In this document: piece after piece, positions 18,060 to 26,745 of the stretch | How the letters are laid out: the number at the start of each line of letters is the position of its first letter | How positions within the stretch are numbered: position 1 is the first letter of the stretch | Source: Bacteroidota bacterium | Lineage (GTDB): Bacteria; Bacteroidota; Bacteroidia; Chitinophagales; Chitinophagaceae | Direction of reading: 5' to 3' | NCBI GenBank assembly: GCA_026391195.1 | Contig: JAPLEI010000053.1 | Span: forward strand, 1 to 34,832 | Length of the DNA stretch: 34,832 bases | The notes under the pieces: generated by a model | The model's input: the letters and a program-made list of their open reading frames with translations, nothing else | What the model was told of the DNA's origin: nothing | The model's database searches: none | Program-made: the position numbers and the translations under genes

Positions 18060-19499
18060 ATGCCAGTTATGTATAAATCAATCCTTACGGTTTTAACAAT
18101 ATTGGGATGCCTGCTGGGGGAGGAATCATTGATTGCGCAGCCTGTATTTTCCGACTCAACACTGGTACAGGCCAAAATATGGAGCCGCGATGCCAACCGG
18201 AATATTCAATACTCCGATTGGAAAAATTTTTCTTCGCACACTGTTTCTCAACTTCAAGGGTTTTCAGCAGCGCCTACCGATTCGTTGGATGTAAGGGGCG
18301 GAAACCAACTGATTTCCCTTCGGGCTACCGGATTCTTCCGCGTAGAAAAGGTATCCGGTCGGTGGCAGGTATTTGATCCGGAAGGGCATCCATTTATTGT
18401 TGCTGCAGTAAATAGTATTCGCCTGGGTAACTCGGCGGCAAACCAACAAACTTTTCGCGAAAGATGGTCCGATAAGGAAGGATGGATAAGTGATCAGATT
18501 CGGCTGTTTCAATCGCTGGGTTTTAATACGGCGGGTTGTTGGAGTGACGTGCCCGCTATTCTTGCCTATAATAAGGCATCTCAGAAGCCCTTTGCGTATA
18601 CTACCCAACTCAGCTGGCTGGCAGGATATACCCGAGAAGCGATTCGTGCAGATGCTACCAAAAAACAAGCAGCAGCCCTTTCGTTTATTTTAGAAGCGGC
18701 ATTTGAAACCTATTGTAAACAGCATGTAGAATTGGTAGCAGCTTCTAAACAAGATGCAAACCTGTTAGGACATTTTTCTGATAATGAGATTGCTTTTTCC
18801 ATCGCCCAACTGGATTCACTGCTTTCTGATAATACATTGTCAACCACAGCCCAACAGCAAATAGATAGCTGGTTGGTACAAATAGGAGCTGCCAAGGGTA
18901 CACTAACTACTACGCAAAAAGAAAAGCTGATAGGGAAAATTGCCGGTCGGTATTTTCAGGTGGTTAGTCGTGTTGTAAAACAGGCCGATCCCAATCATTT
19001 ATACCTGGGTAGCCGATTGCATGCATCCGCCAAAAACAACCAATATATTTTTGAAGAGGCCGCTGCCTATATGGATATTGTATCCATTAATTATTATGGA
19101 TATTGGGAGCCGAAAACTACTCATCTAAATGATTGGGCAAGCTGGGGAGACCGACCTTTTTTTATTACCGAATTCTATACAAAAGCCATGGATTCGGGAA
19201 TGGATAATATTAGTGGGGCTGGCTGGTTAGTGAAAACCCAAGACGAGCGGGGTATCCATTATCAGAATTTCTGCTTACGGTTGCTCACATCCCCTAACTG
19301 TGTTGGCTGGCACTGGTTTCGGTATCAGGATAACGACCCAGGTGATGCTACCGCTGATCCCTCTAACCGGGATGCTAACAAAGGCTTGGTAAATACCCAA
19401 TATCAATTATATGTGCCCCTGGGCAATCGGATGAAAGAATTGAATATGAACAAATACCGGCTGGCTACGTTTATATTTGCCAGCGCCAAGCATCTTTAG
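18060..19499 (+). CDS. GH50-like (agarase/beta-galactosidase type) secreted glycoside hydrolase
   Basis: This is a 479-residue exported protein with an N-terminal hydrophobic signal (MYKSILTVLTILGCLLG, then LIAQ). It follows the GH50-type (beta/alpha)8 pattern: GRWQVFDPEGHPFIVAAVNS near residue 100, the probable acid/base Glu243 in GHFSDNEIAF, and the probable nucleophile Glu371 in FFITEFYTKAMDSG. GWLVKTQDERGIHYQNF and GWHWFRYQDND near the end complete the active-site face. Substrates of the family are agar- or galactan-like; the specificity here is not certain and assignment to GH50 itself is by motif reading. ATG 18069 is a possible alternative start. It heads a co-directional run of five genes, 33 bp before the alcohol dehydrogenase. 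Confidence 0.8.
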   Translation: MPVMYKSILTVLTILGCLLGEESLIAQPVFSDSTLVQAKIWSRDANRNIQYSDWKNFSSHTVSQLQGFSAAPTDSLDVRGGNQLISLRATGFFRVEKVSGRWQVFDPEGHPFIVAAVNSIRLGNSAANQQTFRERWSDKEGWISDQIRLFQSLGFNTAGCWSDVPAILAYNKASQKPFAYTTQLSWLAGYTREAIRADATKKQAAALSFILEAAFETYCKQHVELVAASKQDANLLGHFSDNEIAFSIAQLDSLLSDNTLSTTAQQQIDSWLVQIGAAKGTLTTTQKEKLIGKIAGRYFQVVSRVVKQADPNHLYLGSRLHASAKNNQYIFEEAAAYMDIVSINYYGYWEPKTTHLNDWASWGDRPFFITEFYTKAMDSGMDNISGAGWLVKTQDERGIHYQNFCLRLLTSPNCVGWHWFRYQDNDPGDATADPSNRDANKGLVNTQYQLYVPLGNRMKELNMNKYRLATFIFASAKHL

Positions 19500-19532
19500 T
19501 AAATAGAAATTAATCCTAAAAAATAGAATAAC

Positions 19533-20576
19533 ATGATACCTACAAAATCGTATGCTGCATTAAGTAAGCACACCCAACTTGAGCCCTATTCTTTTGAGCG
19601 AAGAGACCTTCGTGCCGACGACGTTCATGTGCACATCCGCTATTGCGGCGTTTGTCACAGCGATTTACACCAGGCCCGCGACGAGTGGGGAGGATCAATG
19701 TATCCTATGGTACCCGGACATGAAATTGTAGGGGAAGTGGTTGCCGTGGGTAGCAGCGTTACCCGTTTTGCGCCGGGCGATTGGGTAGGAGTGGGGGTAA
19801 TGGTAGACTCCTGCTGCAATTGCGAAAGTTGTAACCGTGATTTAGAGCAGTATTGTGATGATGGCATGACGGGCACTTATAATGGCCTCGAAAGAGATGG
19901 TAAAACACTGGCTCAGGGAGGATATTCTTCTGACATTGTGGTGAAAGATCGTTTTGTGGTAAGCATTTCCCGTTCTCTCAATATGGCAGCAGTGGCGCCA
20001 CTTTTATGTGCCGGAATTACTACCTACTCACCCCTTCGATTTGCCGGAGTAACAGCAGGCATGAAAGTGGGTGTAGTAGGGCTCGGTGGGTTAGGGCATA
20101 TGGGCGTTAAGTTTGCCGCTTCCTTTGGGGCAGAAGTAACTGTAATTAGCACTTCTCCTTCAAAAGAAGCAGACGCGAAAAGACTAGGTGCCAGTCGCTT
20201 TTTATTGAGTACGGATAAAGAGGCAGTAAAAAATCATGCAAGATATTTTGATGTGATATTAGATACCGTTTCTGCGGATCATAATTATACAGGCTATCTG
20301 GATATGTTAACCGTGGAAGGAAAATTATTGATTGTGGGATTGCCCTCAAAGACCCCCGAAATTTCACCCTTCTCGCTGATTGCTAAAAGAAGAATCATCA
20401 TCGGTTCTATGATTGGCGGTATGAAGGAAACCCAGGAAATGCTGGACTATTGTGCCGAGCACCAAATTGTATCCGACGTGGAAGTTATTTCTATTCAATA
20501 TATCAATGATGCCTATCAGCGTATGTTGCGTTCGGATGTGAAATATAGATTTGTAATTGATCTGGCAACCTTATAG
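19533..20576 (+). CDS. Zinc-dependent NAD(P) alcohol dehydrogenase (YahK/Ahr/CAD-like)
   Basis: This is a 347-residue medium-chain dehydrogenase, probably an NADPH-linked aldehyde reductase of the YahK/cinnamyl-alcohol-dehydrogenase type. Catalytic zinc ligands are visible: Cys38 in YCGVCHSDLH and His63-Glu64 in PGHEIVGEV. The structural zinc site is the four-cysteine pattern at 94, 97, 100 and 108. The nucleotide loop is GLGGLGHMGVKFA, followed by STSPSKEADAKRLGA, where Ser/Thr after the second strand favours NADPH. It lies 33 bp after the glycosidase and 33 bp before the CoA synthetase. The physiological alcohol or aldehyde is unknown. Confidence 0.93.
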   Translation: MIPTKSYAALSKHTQLEPYSFERRDLRADDVHVHIRYCGVCHSDLHQARDEWGGSMYPMVPGHEIVGEVVAVGSSVTRFAPGDWVGVGVMVDSCCNCESCNRDLEQYCDDGMTGTYNGLERDGKTLAQGGYSSDIVVKDRFVVSISRSLNMAAVAPLLCAGITTYSPLRFAGVTAGMKVGVVGLGGLGHMGVKFAASFGAEVTVISTSPSKEADAKRLGASRFLLSTDKEAVKNHARYFDVILDTVSADHNYTGYLDMLTVEGKLLIVGLPSKTPEISPFSLIAKRRIIIGSMIGGMKETQEMLDYCAEHQIVSDVEVISIQYINDAYQRMLRSDVKYRFVIDLATL

Positions 20577-20609
20577 GTAGCTGATTATTGATAGTAAAAG
20601 CAGGCAGGT

Positions 20610-22091
20610 ATGTATCGATGCATAGAGAGTTCTCAACTGTACCCCCAAAAAATTGCGGTGGTAGATCGAGGCGAATCGATTACTTATCAGCAACTGGCGA
20701 ATGAGTCGGCAAGACTGGCTTCTCTATTACTGGGTAATTCAGATGACCTAGCGGAGGCGCGGGTAGCATTTATGGTGCCACCCGGCAAACACTATGTGGC
20801 AAGCTTATGGGCTATCTGGCGAGCAGGAGGGGTGGCAGTTCCGCTTTGCCTAACCTATCCACTACCTTCCTTACAGTATGTTATAGAAGATACCGGCGCG
20901 CGCAGTATACTTATTACGCGAGCGTTTGAACCGGTACTGGGTGAATATTGTGCACAGCAGGGCATCCGTTTGATGATATTGGAAGACCTTACCGAACAGG
21001 TTTCGGTTTTGTTACCCGATATCAGCAGCCAAAGAAGAGCCCTTATTTTATATACAAGCGGAACTACCAGCAAACCCAAGGGAGTAGTAACCACTCATGC
21101 AAATATAACTGCACAGGTTACCACTTTAATTCATGCCTGGGGCTGGAGTGCATCCGATGCAACTTTGTGTGTATTGCCGCTTCATCATGTGCACGGGATA
21201 ATTAATGTGGTTAGCTGTTCTTTATATGCGGGTGCTACCTGCTATTTTACTGAGTCCTTTTCGGCCGAGGAAGTATTTCAGTGGTTGACTTCCGATAAGC
21301 TGTCTGTTTTTATGGCGGTACCTACTATTTATTATAAACTCATCAGTTATTGGGAAACCCTTTCTGATGAGGCGAAAAGCTTGGCCTATCAAAAAATGTT
21401 GGCTTTTCGATTAATGGTTTGTGGCTCGGCAGCATTGCCTGTAACGGTTATGGAAAAATGGCAAACCATCAGCGGACAGGTACTGTTAGAAAGATATGGG
21501 ATGACGGAAATTGGTATGGCCATCAGCAATCCCTATAACGGTGAGCGCAGAGCTGGTTATGTGGGAATTCCGCTTCCGGGTGTTGAAGTAAAGTTGGTAG
21601 ATGAAAAAGGTTCACCGGTTGCCGATGGAGAACCGGGAGAAATAATTATTAGGGGCCCGAATGTTTTTCTGGAGTATTGGCAGAATCCGCAAGCAACCAC
21701 CGAAAGTTTTCGGGAAGTCGGTTGGTTTTTTACCGGAGATGTGGCAGTAGTAGAAAATGGCTATTATCGGATAATGGGTCGAATGTCGATGGATATTATT
21801 AAGTCGGGCGGCTATAAGATTTCTGCCTTAGAAATAGAAGAAGTGCTTCGCACCCATCCTGCCGTAGATGATTGCGCCGTAATTGGCATGCCCGATGAAG
21901 AATGGGGCGAATTGATTGTGGCTGCATTGGTATTAAAAGAAATCACATTCGACACGCATACTTTGCAGCCCTGGCTGCGTGAGAAAATGGCCGCCTATAA
22001 AACGCCGAGAAAATATTTGGTTTTACCCGAGTTGCCCAGAAACGCCATGGGTAAAGTAGTTAAGTCGTTGATTAAACAACTTTTTGCATGA
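20610..22091 (+). CDS. AMP-forming acyl-CoA synthetase, malonyl-CoA synthetase/ACSF3-like
   Basis: This 493-residue ANL-superfamily enzyme activates a carboxylic acid with ATP and couples it to CoA. Motifs in order: the P-loop YTSGTTSKPKGVVTTH, LPLHHVHG, VCGSAALP, ERYGMTEIGMAISNPY, the ATP-binding GWFFTGDVAV, the hinge GRMSMDIIKSGGYKISALE and the catalytic lysine region at the C-terminus (PRNAMGKVVKS). The block ERYGMTEIGMA..NPYNGERRAG.VG.PLPGVEVKL is closest to bacterial malonyl-CoA synthetase (MatB) and mammalian ACSF3, so malonate or methylmalonate is the favoured substrate; this is recognition by eye. Its stop overlaps the next gene's ATG by 4 bp. Confidence 0.85.
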   Translation: MYRCIESSQLYPQKIAVVDRGESITYQQLANESARLASLLLGNSDDLAEARVAFMVPPGKHYVASLWAIWRAGGVAVPLCLTYPLPSLQYVIEDTGARSILITRAFEPVLGEYCAQQGIRLMILEDLTEQVSVLLPDISSQRRALILYTSGTTSKPKGVVTTHANITAQVTTLIHAWGWSASDATLCVLPLHHVHGIINVVSCSLYAGATCYFTESFSAEEVFQWLTSDKLSVFMAVPTIYYKLISYWETLSDEAKSLAYQKMLAFRLMVCGSAALPVTVMEKWQTISGQVLLERYGMTEIGMAISNPYNGERRAGYVGIPLPGVEVKLVDEKGSPVADGEPGEIIIRGPNVFLEYWQNPQATTESFREVGWFFTGDVAVVENGYYRIMGRMSMDIIKSGGYKISALEIEEVLRTHPAVDDCAVIGMPDEEWGELIVAALVLKEITFDTHTLQPWLREKMAAYKTPRKYLVLPELPRNAMGKVVKSLIKQLFA

Positions 22092-23647
22092 ATAAATTTC
22101 TCCTTCGTTGGTTACCGCTGTTTTGTTGTTGTTGGTTGTCAGTAACCGTAACCGCACAAAAAAGATTTCACGATCCGGTATTTCAGCAGATAGATTCTGT
22201 GCTGGCTATTCCCTACGGTTCGGCTGTTAATGTAAAGGGGAATCAGGAAACCCTTGTGTTGAATGTATTTAAACCTGCCGGCAATGATACGATGGAACGC
22301 AGGCCGCTGCTTATTTTTATTCATGGAGGCGGATTTCAGAATGGTTCCCGCACCGGTGCTTATGGTTCCCGCATTTGTAACCGCTTTGCCCAACTCGGCT
22401 ATGTAGTTGCTAGCATTGATTACCGGTTGGGAATTGCCAATAAAAAATCGAATGCCGATTATGCAGATGCGCTTTATCGGGCACAGCAAGATGGAAAAGC
22501 AGCTGTTCGTTTTTTTAGAAAATATGCCCAGGAATACGGTATTGATACCGCTCAGATTTTTATCACCGGTAGCTCGGCGGGTGCAAAAACCTGTTTAGCC
22601 ATGGCGTATATGCGAAAAGAAGATGTGCCTGCAACCATAGATACCACACAATGGGGTTCGTTGGAAGGCAATAGCGGCAATGCAGGGTATTCTTCCCGAG
22701 TAAGTGGGGTTATCAATGCCTGGGGGGCAATGATTGATTATCGGTGGATACGATTCGGGGATGCTCCTTTATTTAATGTGGCTGGCACCGCAGACAAAAC
22801 CGTACCGTTCGACAGTTCGTACGATTATCATAGCTTTAAGTATGGCCCCTATATTTTATACCAGCATTGTTTACAAACCGGAGTGGCAACGGGATGGCGG
22901 CCATTTTATGGGGCAGGACATACCTTAGATAATAATGCCGCAAAGCAAGACAGTGCCCTCACTGAAATGTCGGCCTGGTTATATACCCAACTGCGGTATA
23001 TTAATCCAAACGGAAAAAAGTCGGATCCTACTATGCGATGGGCAGTTGAAATGAAAAGTTTCGACAGTGCTAATTTGGTAGACACATATCCAAAGAATGC
23101 TGTTTTATTCACCGGCAGTTCTTATATCCGGTTATGGAAAAATATTAGGGAGGATGTAAAACATCCTTCCATCATTCATCGCGGGTATGGTGGTAGTAAT
23201 CTTACCGAAATGGCTTACTATGTTAAGCGGATTATAAATCCCCATCAACCCGCAGCCTTGTTTATGTATGTAGGGAATGATATTACCGGATCCGAAAAAG
23301 ACAAAACGCCGACACAAGTACTAGAGCTATTCAAGTATGTGGTAAAAACCATCCGAGATAAATATCCCGAGCTGCCTATTGTTTGGTTACAGATAGCACC
23401 CAGCCCCAAACGCTGGATGGTATGGAATGAAGTACAGGAGGCCAATAGCGTGATTGCAGCATATTGTGCCGGTGAAAATCGATTGTATACCGTAAATTCA
23501 TCTGCCCGTTATTTAGGAAAAGATGGAAAGCCCATGGAAAGCCTTTTTGTAGAAGATCGGTTGCATTATAATGAAAAGGGGTATCAGCTATGGGGAAAGG
23601 AAATTAAAAAACTAGTACATCAATTGGCTTCCGGCCGAATGCCATAA
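22088..23647 (+). CDS. Secreted protein with alpha/beta-hydrolase and SGNH-hydrolase domains
   Basis: This 519-residue protein starts with a Cys-rich signal peptide (LFCCCWLSVTVTAQ). The first domain is a carboxylesterase-like alpha/beta hydrolase with the oxyanion motif HGGG at 79-82, nucleophile Ser163 in GSSAG and a likely catalytic His278 in GAGHTLD. The second is an SGNH/GDSL hydrolase: block I FTGSSYIRLW with nucleophile around Ser345, Gly in RGYGGSN, Asn397 in YVGNDIT, and the Asp-x-x-His pair Asp490-His493 in VEDRLHYNEKG. All expected catalytic residues of both domains are present, so both are probably active. One protein could remove two different ester groups from one substrate. The ATGA overlap with the synthetase gene shows translational coupling. 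The substrate is not known. Confidence 0.85.
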   Translation: MNKFLLRWLPLFCCCWLSVTVTAQKRFHDPVFQQIDSVLAIPYGSAVNVKGNQETLVLNVFKPAGNDTMERRPLLIFIHGGGFQNGSRTGAYGSRICNRFAQLGYVVASIDYRLGIANKKSNADYADALYRAQQDGKAAVRFFRKYAQEYGIDTAQIFITGSSAGAKTCLAMAYMRKEDVPATIDTTQWGSLEGNSGNAGYSSRVSGVINAWGAMIDYRWIRFGDAPLFNVAGTADKTVPFDSSYDYHSFKYGPYILYQHCLQTGVATGWRPFYGAGHTLDNNAAKQDSALTEMSAWLYTQLRYINPNGKKSDPTMRWAVEMKSFDSANLVDTYPKNAVLFTGSSYIRLWKNIREDVKHPSIIHRGYGGSNLTEMAYYVKRIINPHQPAALFMYVGNDITGSEKDKTPTQVLELFKYVVKTIRDKYPELPIVWLQIAPSPKRWMVWNEVQEANSVIAAYCAGENRLYTVNSSARYLGKDGKPMESLFVEDRLHYNEKGYQLWGKEIKKLVHQLASGRMP

Positions 23648-23657
23648 AATAGAAAGT

Positions 23658-24815
23658 ATGCAAACAAAAAATGTGTCATTATTACTCGCTTGTTTGGTAG
23701 GATTTGCTTTTTCTGTAAATTATACCAATCATGCTCCGCTGGCGGCAACATTGATGAAACAATTTCAGTTTACCAAAGCACAGGCCGGTTTATTAACCAG
23801 TGCTATTTTTTTAACCCATGCTTTCATGCAAATTCCCGGAGGTCATTTGGCAGATAAACTGGGAGGTAAGCGAGTGATACTAACAGGACTCACCCTGATT
23901 ACCCTCGGTAATTTTTGGATGGCGAGTGCCACCAGTTATCAAATGTTGCTGGCCTGTAAATTTTTTATTGGTTTTGGTACTGGTATGAGCTTTATTGCCG
24001 GCGCCCGTTTTGTAGCGCAAACGGCTAGTCCAGATCAACTGGCAAAATTTCAGGGATGGTATGGTGCTTCGGTGTTATTGGGTTCTGGCTTTGTGATATT
24101 TGCCATTCCGCAACTGGCAGGATTTTTTCAGTGGTCGGGCGCATTTTCAATCACTGCCGGCATAGCGCTGATTACGGCTATTCTTTTTTTTAGTATTGCC
24201 CCCAACCCCTTACCGGTTCCTCATCCTCCGGTAAATTTTTCTTCACTACTACAAAATGTTGAACTCTGGAAGCTGGGCTTTTTGCAAATGGCTTCCTTTG
24301 GATTGGTAATCGTTATCGGCACATGGATCAACGAACTATTGAAAATTAATATCGGTCTGGCACCCAAAGTGGCTGGTGCAGTAGGTTCGGTAGTGTTGCT
24401 GATGGGTATTTTTACCCGTATTTACGGCGCTAAAATGATGGAGTTGCTGGGCTTTAGAAAGTTGGTAACGGGCAGTATGGTATTAAATATTGCTGGATGT
24501 ATTTTGTTATCCATTCAAACCATCACGCTTCCCTGGGTAATGCTGGCAATAATTTTTTTAGGTGTTGGATGTGGCTTGCCCTATGCAGGTATTTTTAGTA
24601 AAGCTGGTCGGTTGTTTCCGGGCCGCGCAGGAGCTGCCATGGGTTTGGTAAATATGTTAGGGATTACAATGATTTTGGCGGGGGCTCCTTTGCTGGGTAT
24701 GCTGGCCGATGTAACCGGTAATTTTCGAGTAGCTTTTCTTGCCTTAGGAGCATTTGCTGCCATAGGTATGTTGGTAGGATTATGGATAAAAGAACAACCC
24801 GCTGCTGAAGCATAG
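23658..24815 (+). CDS. MFS transporter
   Basis: This is a 385-residue major-facilitator protein with about twelve hydrophobic segments. The signature loop between helices 2 and 3 is GGHLADKLGGKRV. Helix 4 reads FFIGFGTGMSFIAGARFV, and the second half has the matching loop GAKMMELLGFRKL. The general pattern is of anion or metabolite MFS carriers (NNP/cyanate-type neighbours), but no substrate can be assigned. It starts 10 bp after the dual-hydrolase gene and ends the five-gene run, followed by a strong inverted repeat. Its place suggests it imports the product freed by the hydrolases. Confidence 0.88.
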   Translation: MQTKNVSLLLACLVGFAFSVNYTNHAPLAATLMKQFQFTKAQAGLLTSAIFLTHAFMQIPGGHLADKLGGKRVILTGLTLITLGNFWMASATSYQMLLACKFFIGFGTGMSFIAGARFVAQTASPDQLAKFQGWYGASVLLGSGFVIFAIPQLAGFFQWSGAFSITAGIALITAILFFSIAPNPLPVPHPPVNFSSLLQNVELWKLGFLQMASFGLVIVIGTWINELLKINIGLAPKVAGAVGSVVLLMGIFTRIYGAKMMELLGFRKLVTGSMVLNIAGCILLSIQTITLPWVMLAIIFLGVGCGLPYAGIFSKAGRLFPGRAGAAMGLVNMLGITMILAGAPLLGMLADVTGNFRVAFLALGAFAAIGMLVGLWIKEQPAAEA

Positions 24816-24820
24816 GCATA

Positions 24821-24850
24821 AAAAAATCGGTCGACTTAGTCGACCGATTC
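24821..24850. terminator. Strong inverted repeat, bidirectional terminator
   Basis: A perfect 11-bp stem pairs AATCGGTCGAC (24825-24835) with GTCGACCGATT (24839-24849) around a TTA loop. Upstream lies a run of six A residues, which reads as T on the minus strand. This gives a textbook intrinsic terminator for the minus-strand PepSY-like gene and probably also ends the plus-strand MFS operon. Confidence 0.88.
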
Positions 24851-24872
24851 TCCTATTCACCAAACACAACTA

Positions 24873-25817
24873 TTAGAATATCACTTTTACAGCCAGGAAT
24901 CTCCCGTCGGCATCAAATGCTACTGCATAGCGGGTATTGTTGGCATTGATGACTACCAAGTACCCTTTAATCGTTCCATTTACTTTTAGCTTATCGGCTT
25001 TATTAAATACATAATTAGGATAGGTGGTACTTAAATATGATTGGATAACTCCTGGTAAGGATCCTTGGGCAATGTTCTCTAGTTCGCATTCGGCTGCAGG
25101 TAGGGCTACTCTTTTTTCAAAGCCGCCATTTGCATTAAATACGGTTACAAATGCGCCGTTATTTTTTGAAAATACAATATAGGCTCCTTCTTTTGTTTTA
25201 AAGGCTTTCACAAGCGTGTCGCTAGGATACGAAGTAGTCATGTATGTTTTTACCGACTGTGGCAGATCGTTCAAGGCCAGGGTATCTTTACATTTTCCGT
25301 CGCGAGCTTCAAAGCGGCCTCCGTTGTGCCAGCCTTCACCTTCCAGATCATTTTTTTCACGCTGTTCTAATACTTTGATAAAGGTTCCATCTGCAGCAAA
25401 CAGCATAGCAACGGGTTTATCGTTAAATCTTACAATGGCTACATATCCCTTACTATTGCCAGTAGTATCTTTTACAGAAAAGGCTTTAATAAAGCTATAT
25501 CCCGTATAGTTGGCACCCAAATAGGCTTGAACAGCCGTTGGTAAGGCAGTAAAGGCGATTGAGTCTCTGCGGTGGCCTTTCTCACAGGTATGCATTACAT
25601 ACACAGTGTCTGGAGTTGAGCCACCAGTGGTTGCCGTACCTGATGCACTGCTGGCAGCCACAGCAATAGTTGGCGAAGTAGCTGTAGTAGTTAACGTTGT
25701 ATTATCTGTTGGCAGGTTCTGTTTTATGCCCAACTCTTTTTGACAAGAAGTTAATGTGAGGGCGATTACGAAAACGGAAGCTATATATTGAGCGATTGAT
25801 TTGAATTGGTATTGCAT
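24873..25817 (-). CDS. Lipoprotein with three PepSY-like repeats
   Basis: This 314-residue exported protein has a lipoprotein signal ending at LTLTSC (Cys25), then a low-complexity Thr/Ala/Ser linker to about residue 70. Three copies of one domain follow, each about 60-75 residues and opening with a short Cys-containing leader and then LP..V..Y: LPTAVQAYLGANY, LPQSVKTYMTTSY and LPGVIQSYLSTTYPNY. Each ends with a strand of the type AVAFDADGRF. This is the PepSY-like (DUF2874, BLIP-like) fold common in Bacteroidota, thought to bind peptides or proteins or inhibit proteases, though its role is unproven. It is followed by a strong terminator and preceded after 27 bp by a small exported hypothetical gene. 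Confidence 0.85.
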   Translation of the reverse strand: MQYQFKSIAQYIASVFVIALTLTSCQKELGIKQNLPTDNTTLTTTATSPTIAVAASSASGTATTGGSTPDTVYVMHTCEKGHRRDSIAFTALPTAVQAYLGANYTGYSFIKAFSVKDTTGNSKGYVAIVRFNDKPVAMLFAADGTFIKVLEQREKNDLEGEGWHNGGRFEARDGKCKDTLALNDLPQSVKTYMTTSYPSDTLVKAFKTKEGAYIVFSKNNGAFVTVFNANGGFEKRVALPAAECELENIAQGSLPGVIQSYLSTTYPNYVFNKADKLKVNGTIKGYLVVINANNTRYAVAFDADGRFLAVKVIF

Positions 25818-25844
25818 ATGTTTAGTATTTGATAAGTTAAAAAA

Positions 25845-26201
25845 TCAGTTTCTGAAAAATTGATTCAACAGATCTGATTTTAATTGGCAATAGAGAATAA
25901 AGAGTTTAACCGAGTGCTGCGCTTTATTACATAAGGCAACCCCTGCAGCTGATAAATTGGATGGATATCGAATCAGCGCTACCTCTCCAGAAGCCAGCAG
26001 GGCTTTGTTATTATGCGTTACTGCTTCCGCACGTTGCGGGGGTGCTTCTAGTGGCAAAAGGTTTGCCGGTTCCGTTGAGGGGAAAACCCATTCAACTATG
26101 GAGGAGATAGCCGCTTGCTTTTCCAATACAGGCTCCTGACTGGCAGGGGCGGACTGTATCAGTACCAGTAAGAGATTAATATATCCTAAAATTGACGACA
26201 T
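25845..26201 (-). CDS. Hypothetical small exported protein
   Basis: I do not recognise this protein. From the ATG at 26199-26201 it is 118 residues, with a likely signal peptide (MSSILGYINLLLVLIQSAPA) followed by a polar, Pro/Ala-containing region and a C-terminal segment with two Cys (VALCNKAQ, ILYCQLK). The same frame is open to a GTG at 26294, which would add a further hydrophobic stretch (MLILNILLITSG) and make two membrane-spanning parts. It ends 27 bp before the PepSY-like lipoprotein on the same strand, so a shared transcript is possible. Coding status is supported only by frame length and the signal-like start. Confidence 0.45.
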   Translation of the reverse strand: MSSILGYINLLLVLIQSAPASQEPVLEKQAAISSIVEWVFPSTEPANLLPLEAPPQRAEAVTHNNKALLASGEVALIRYPSNLSAAGVALCNKAQHSVKLFILYCQLKSDLLNQFFRN

Positions 26202-26745
26202 CTGAATAGTTGAGCGAGGAATTAATTTTCCTCTGCTATATATAGATACAGCAACCATACCGGATGTTATCAATAAAATGTTAAGGATTAACACATTATG
26301 GGCCCCTTAGCTCAATTGCACTTCGTAAAAAACGTGTAGGTAGAAAAATTTTGTATAAGAACTTTATAAAAAATATAATTAATTTATATGTAAATCGTTC
26401 ATTATTATATATTTATGTTTTTTACGTGGGTATTTGTCGGGTTAATTGTTAGCGATGGGTTCTCACATGAATAAATGGCAAGATTTTGTGCATATATAAT
26501 AATTTGATTAATAATGTATTATAAAAAATTGCCTCTCTGAAATCTATTCCTGATTTGCCTGTTACCAGATCGGACAATCTGTAATCCAGGTTTGTTTAAT
26601 ATTTTAATTTAAAATGAAGGAAAAAATCTTTAAAATTTTAGCATTTTATAAACTTTTCATTATCTTGGATGTTTATTAACAGAATGCTATTGACGTTGTG
26701 CGGAAGAGATTTTTATAACGATTGTTTTAACCAAACCCCACATAT
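26202..26745. other. AT-rich intergenic region upstream of the rhodopsin gene
   Basis: This stretch of about 540 bp has no convincing gene unless the GTG start at 26294 of the minus-strand hypothetical gene is used. It is very AT-rich between 26341 and 26660. The promoter of the rhodopsin cassette must lie here. Two weak candidates are visible: TATCTTGG at 26661-26668, one mismatch from the Bacteroidota TAnnTTTG box, and an E. coli-like pair TTGACG (26690-26695) and TATAAC (26714-26719) with an 18-bp spacer. A small palindrome (GAGGAA/TTCCTC) lies around 26215-26234. No tRNA or known riboswitch was seen. Confidence 0.5.

Noticed and set aside
17891-18196. 101-codon minus-strand frame between the TonB receptor and glycosidase genes
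   Set aside because: It overlaps the glycosidase signal-peptide region, has a Cys/His/Ser-rich composition typical of shadows and no family resemblance.
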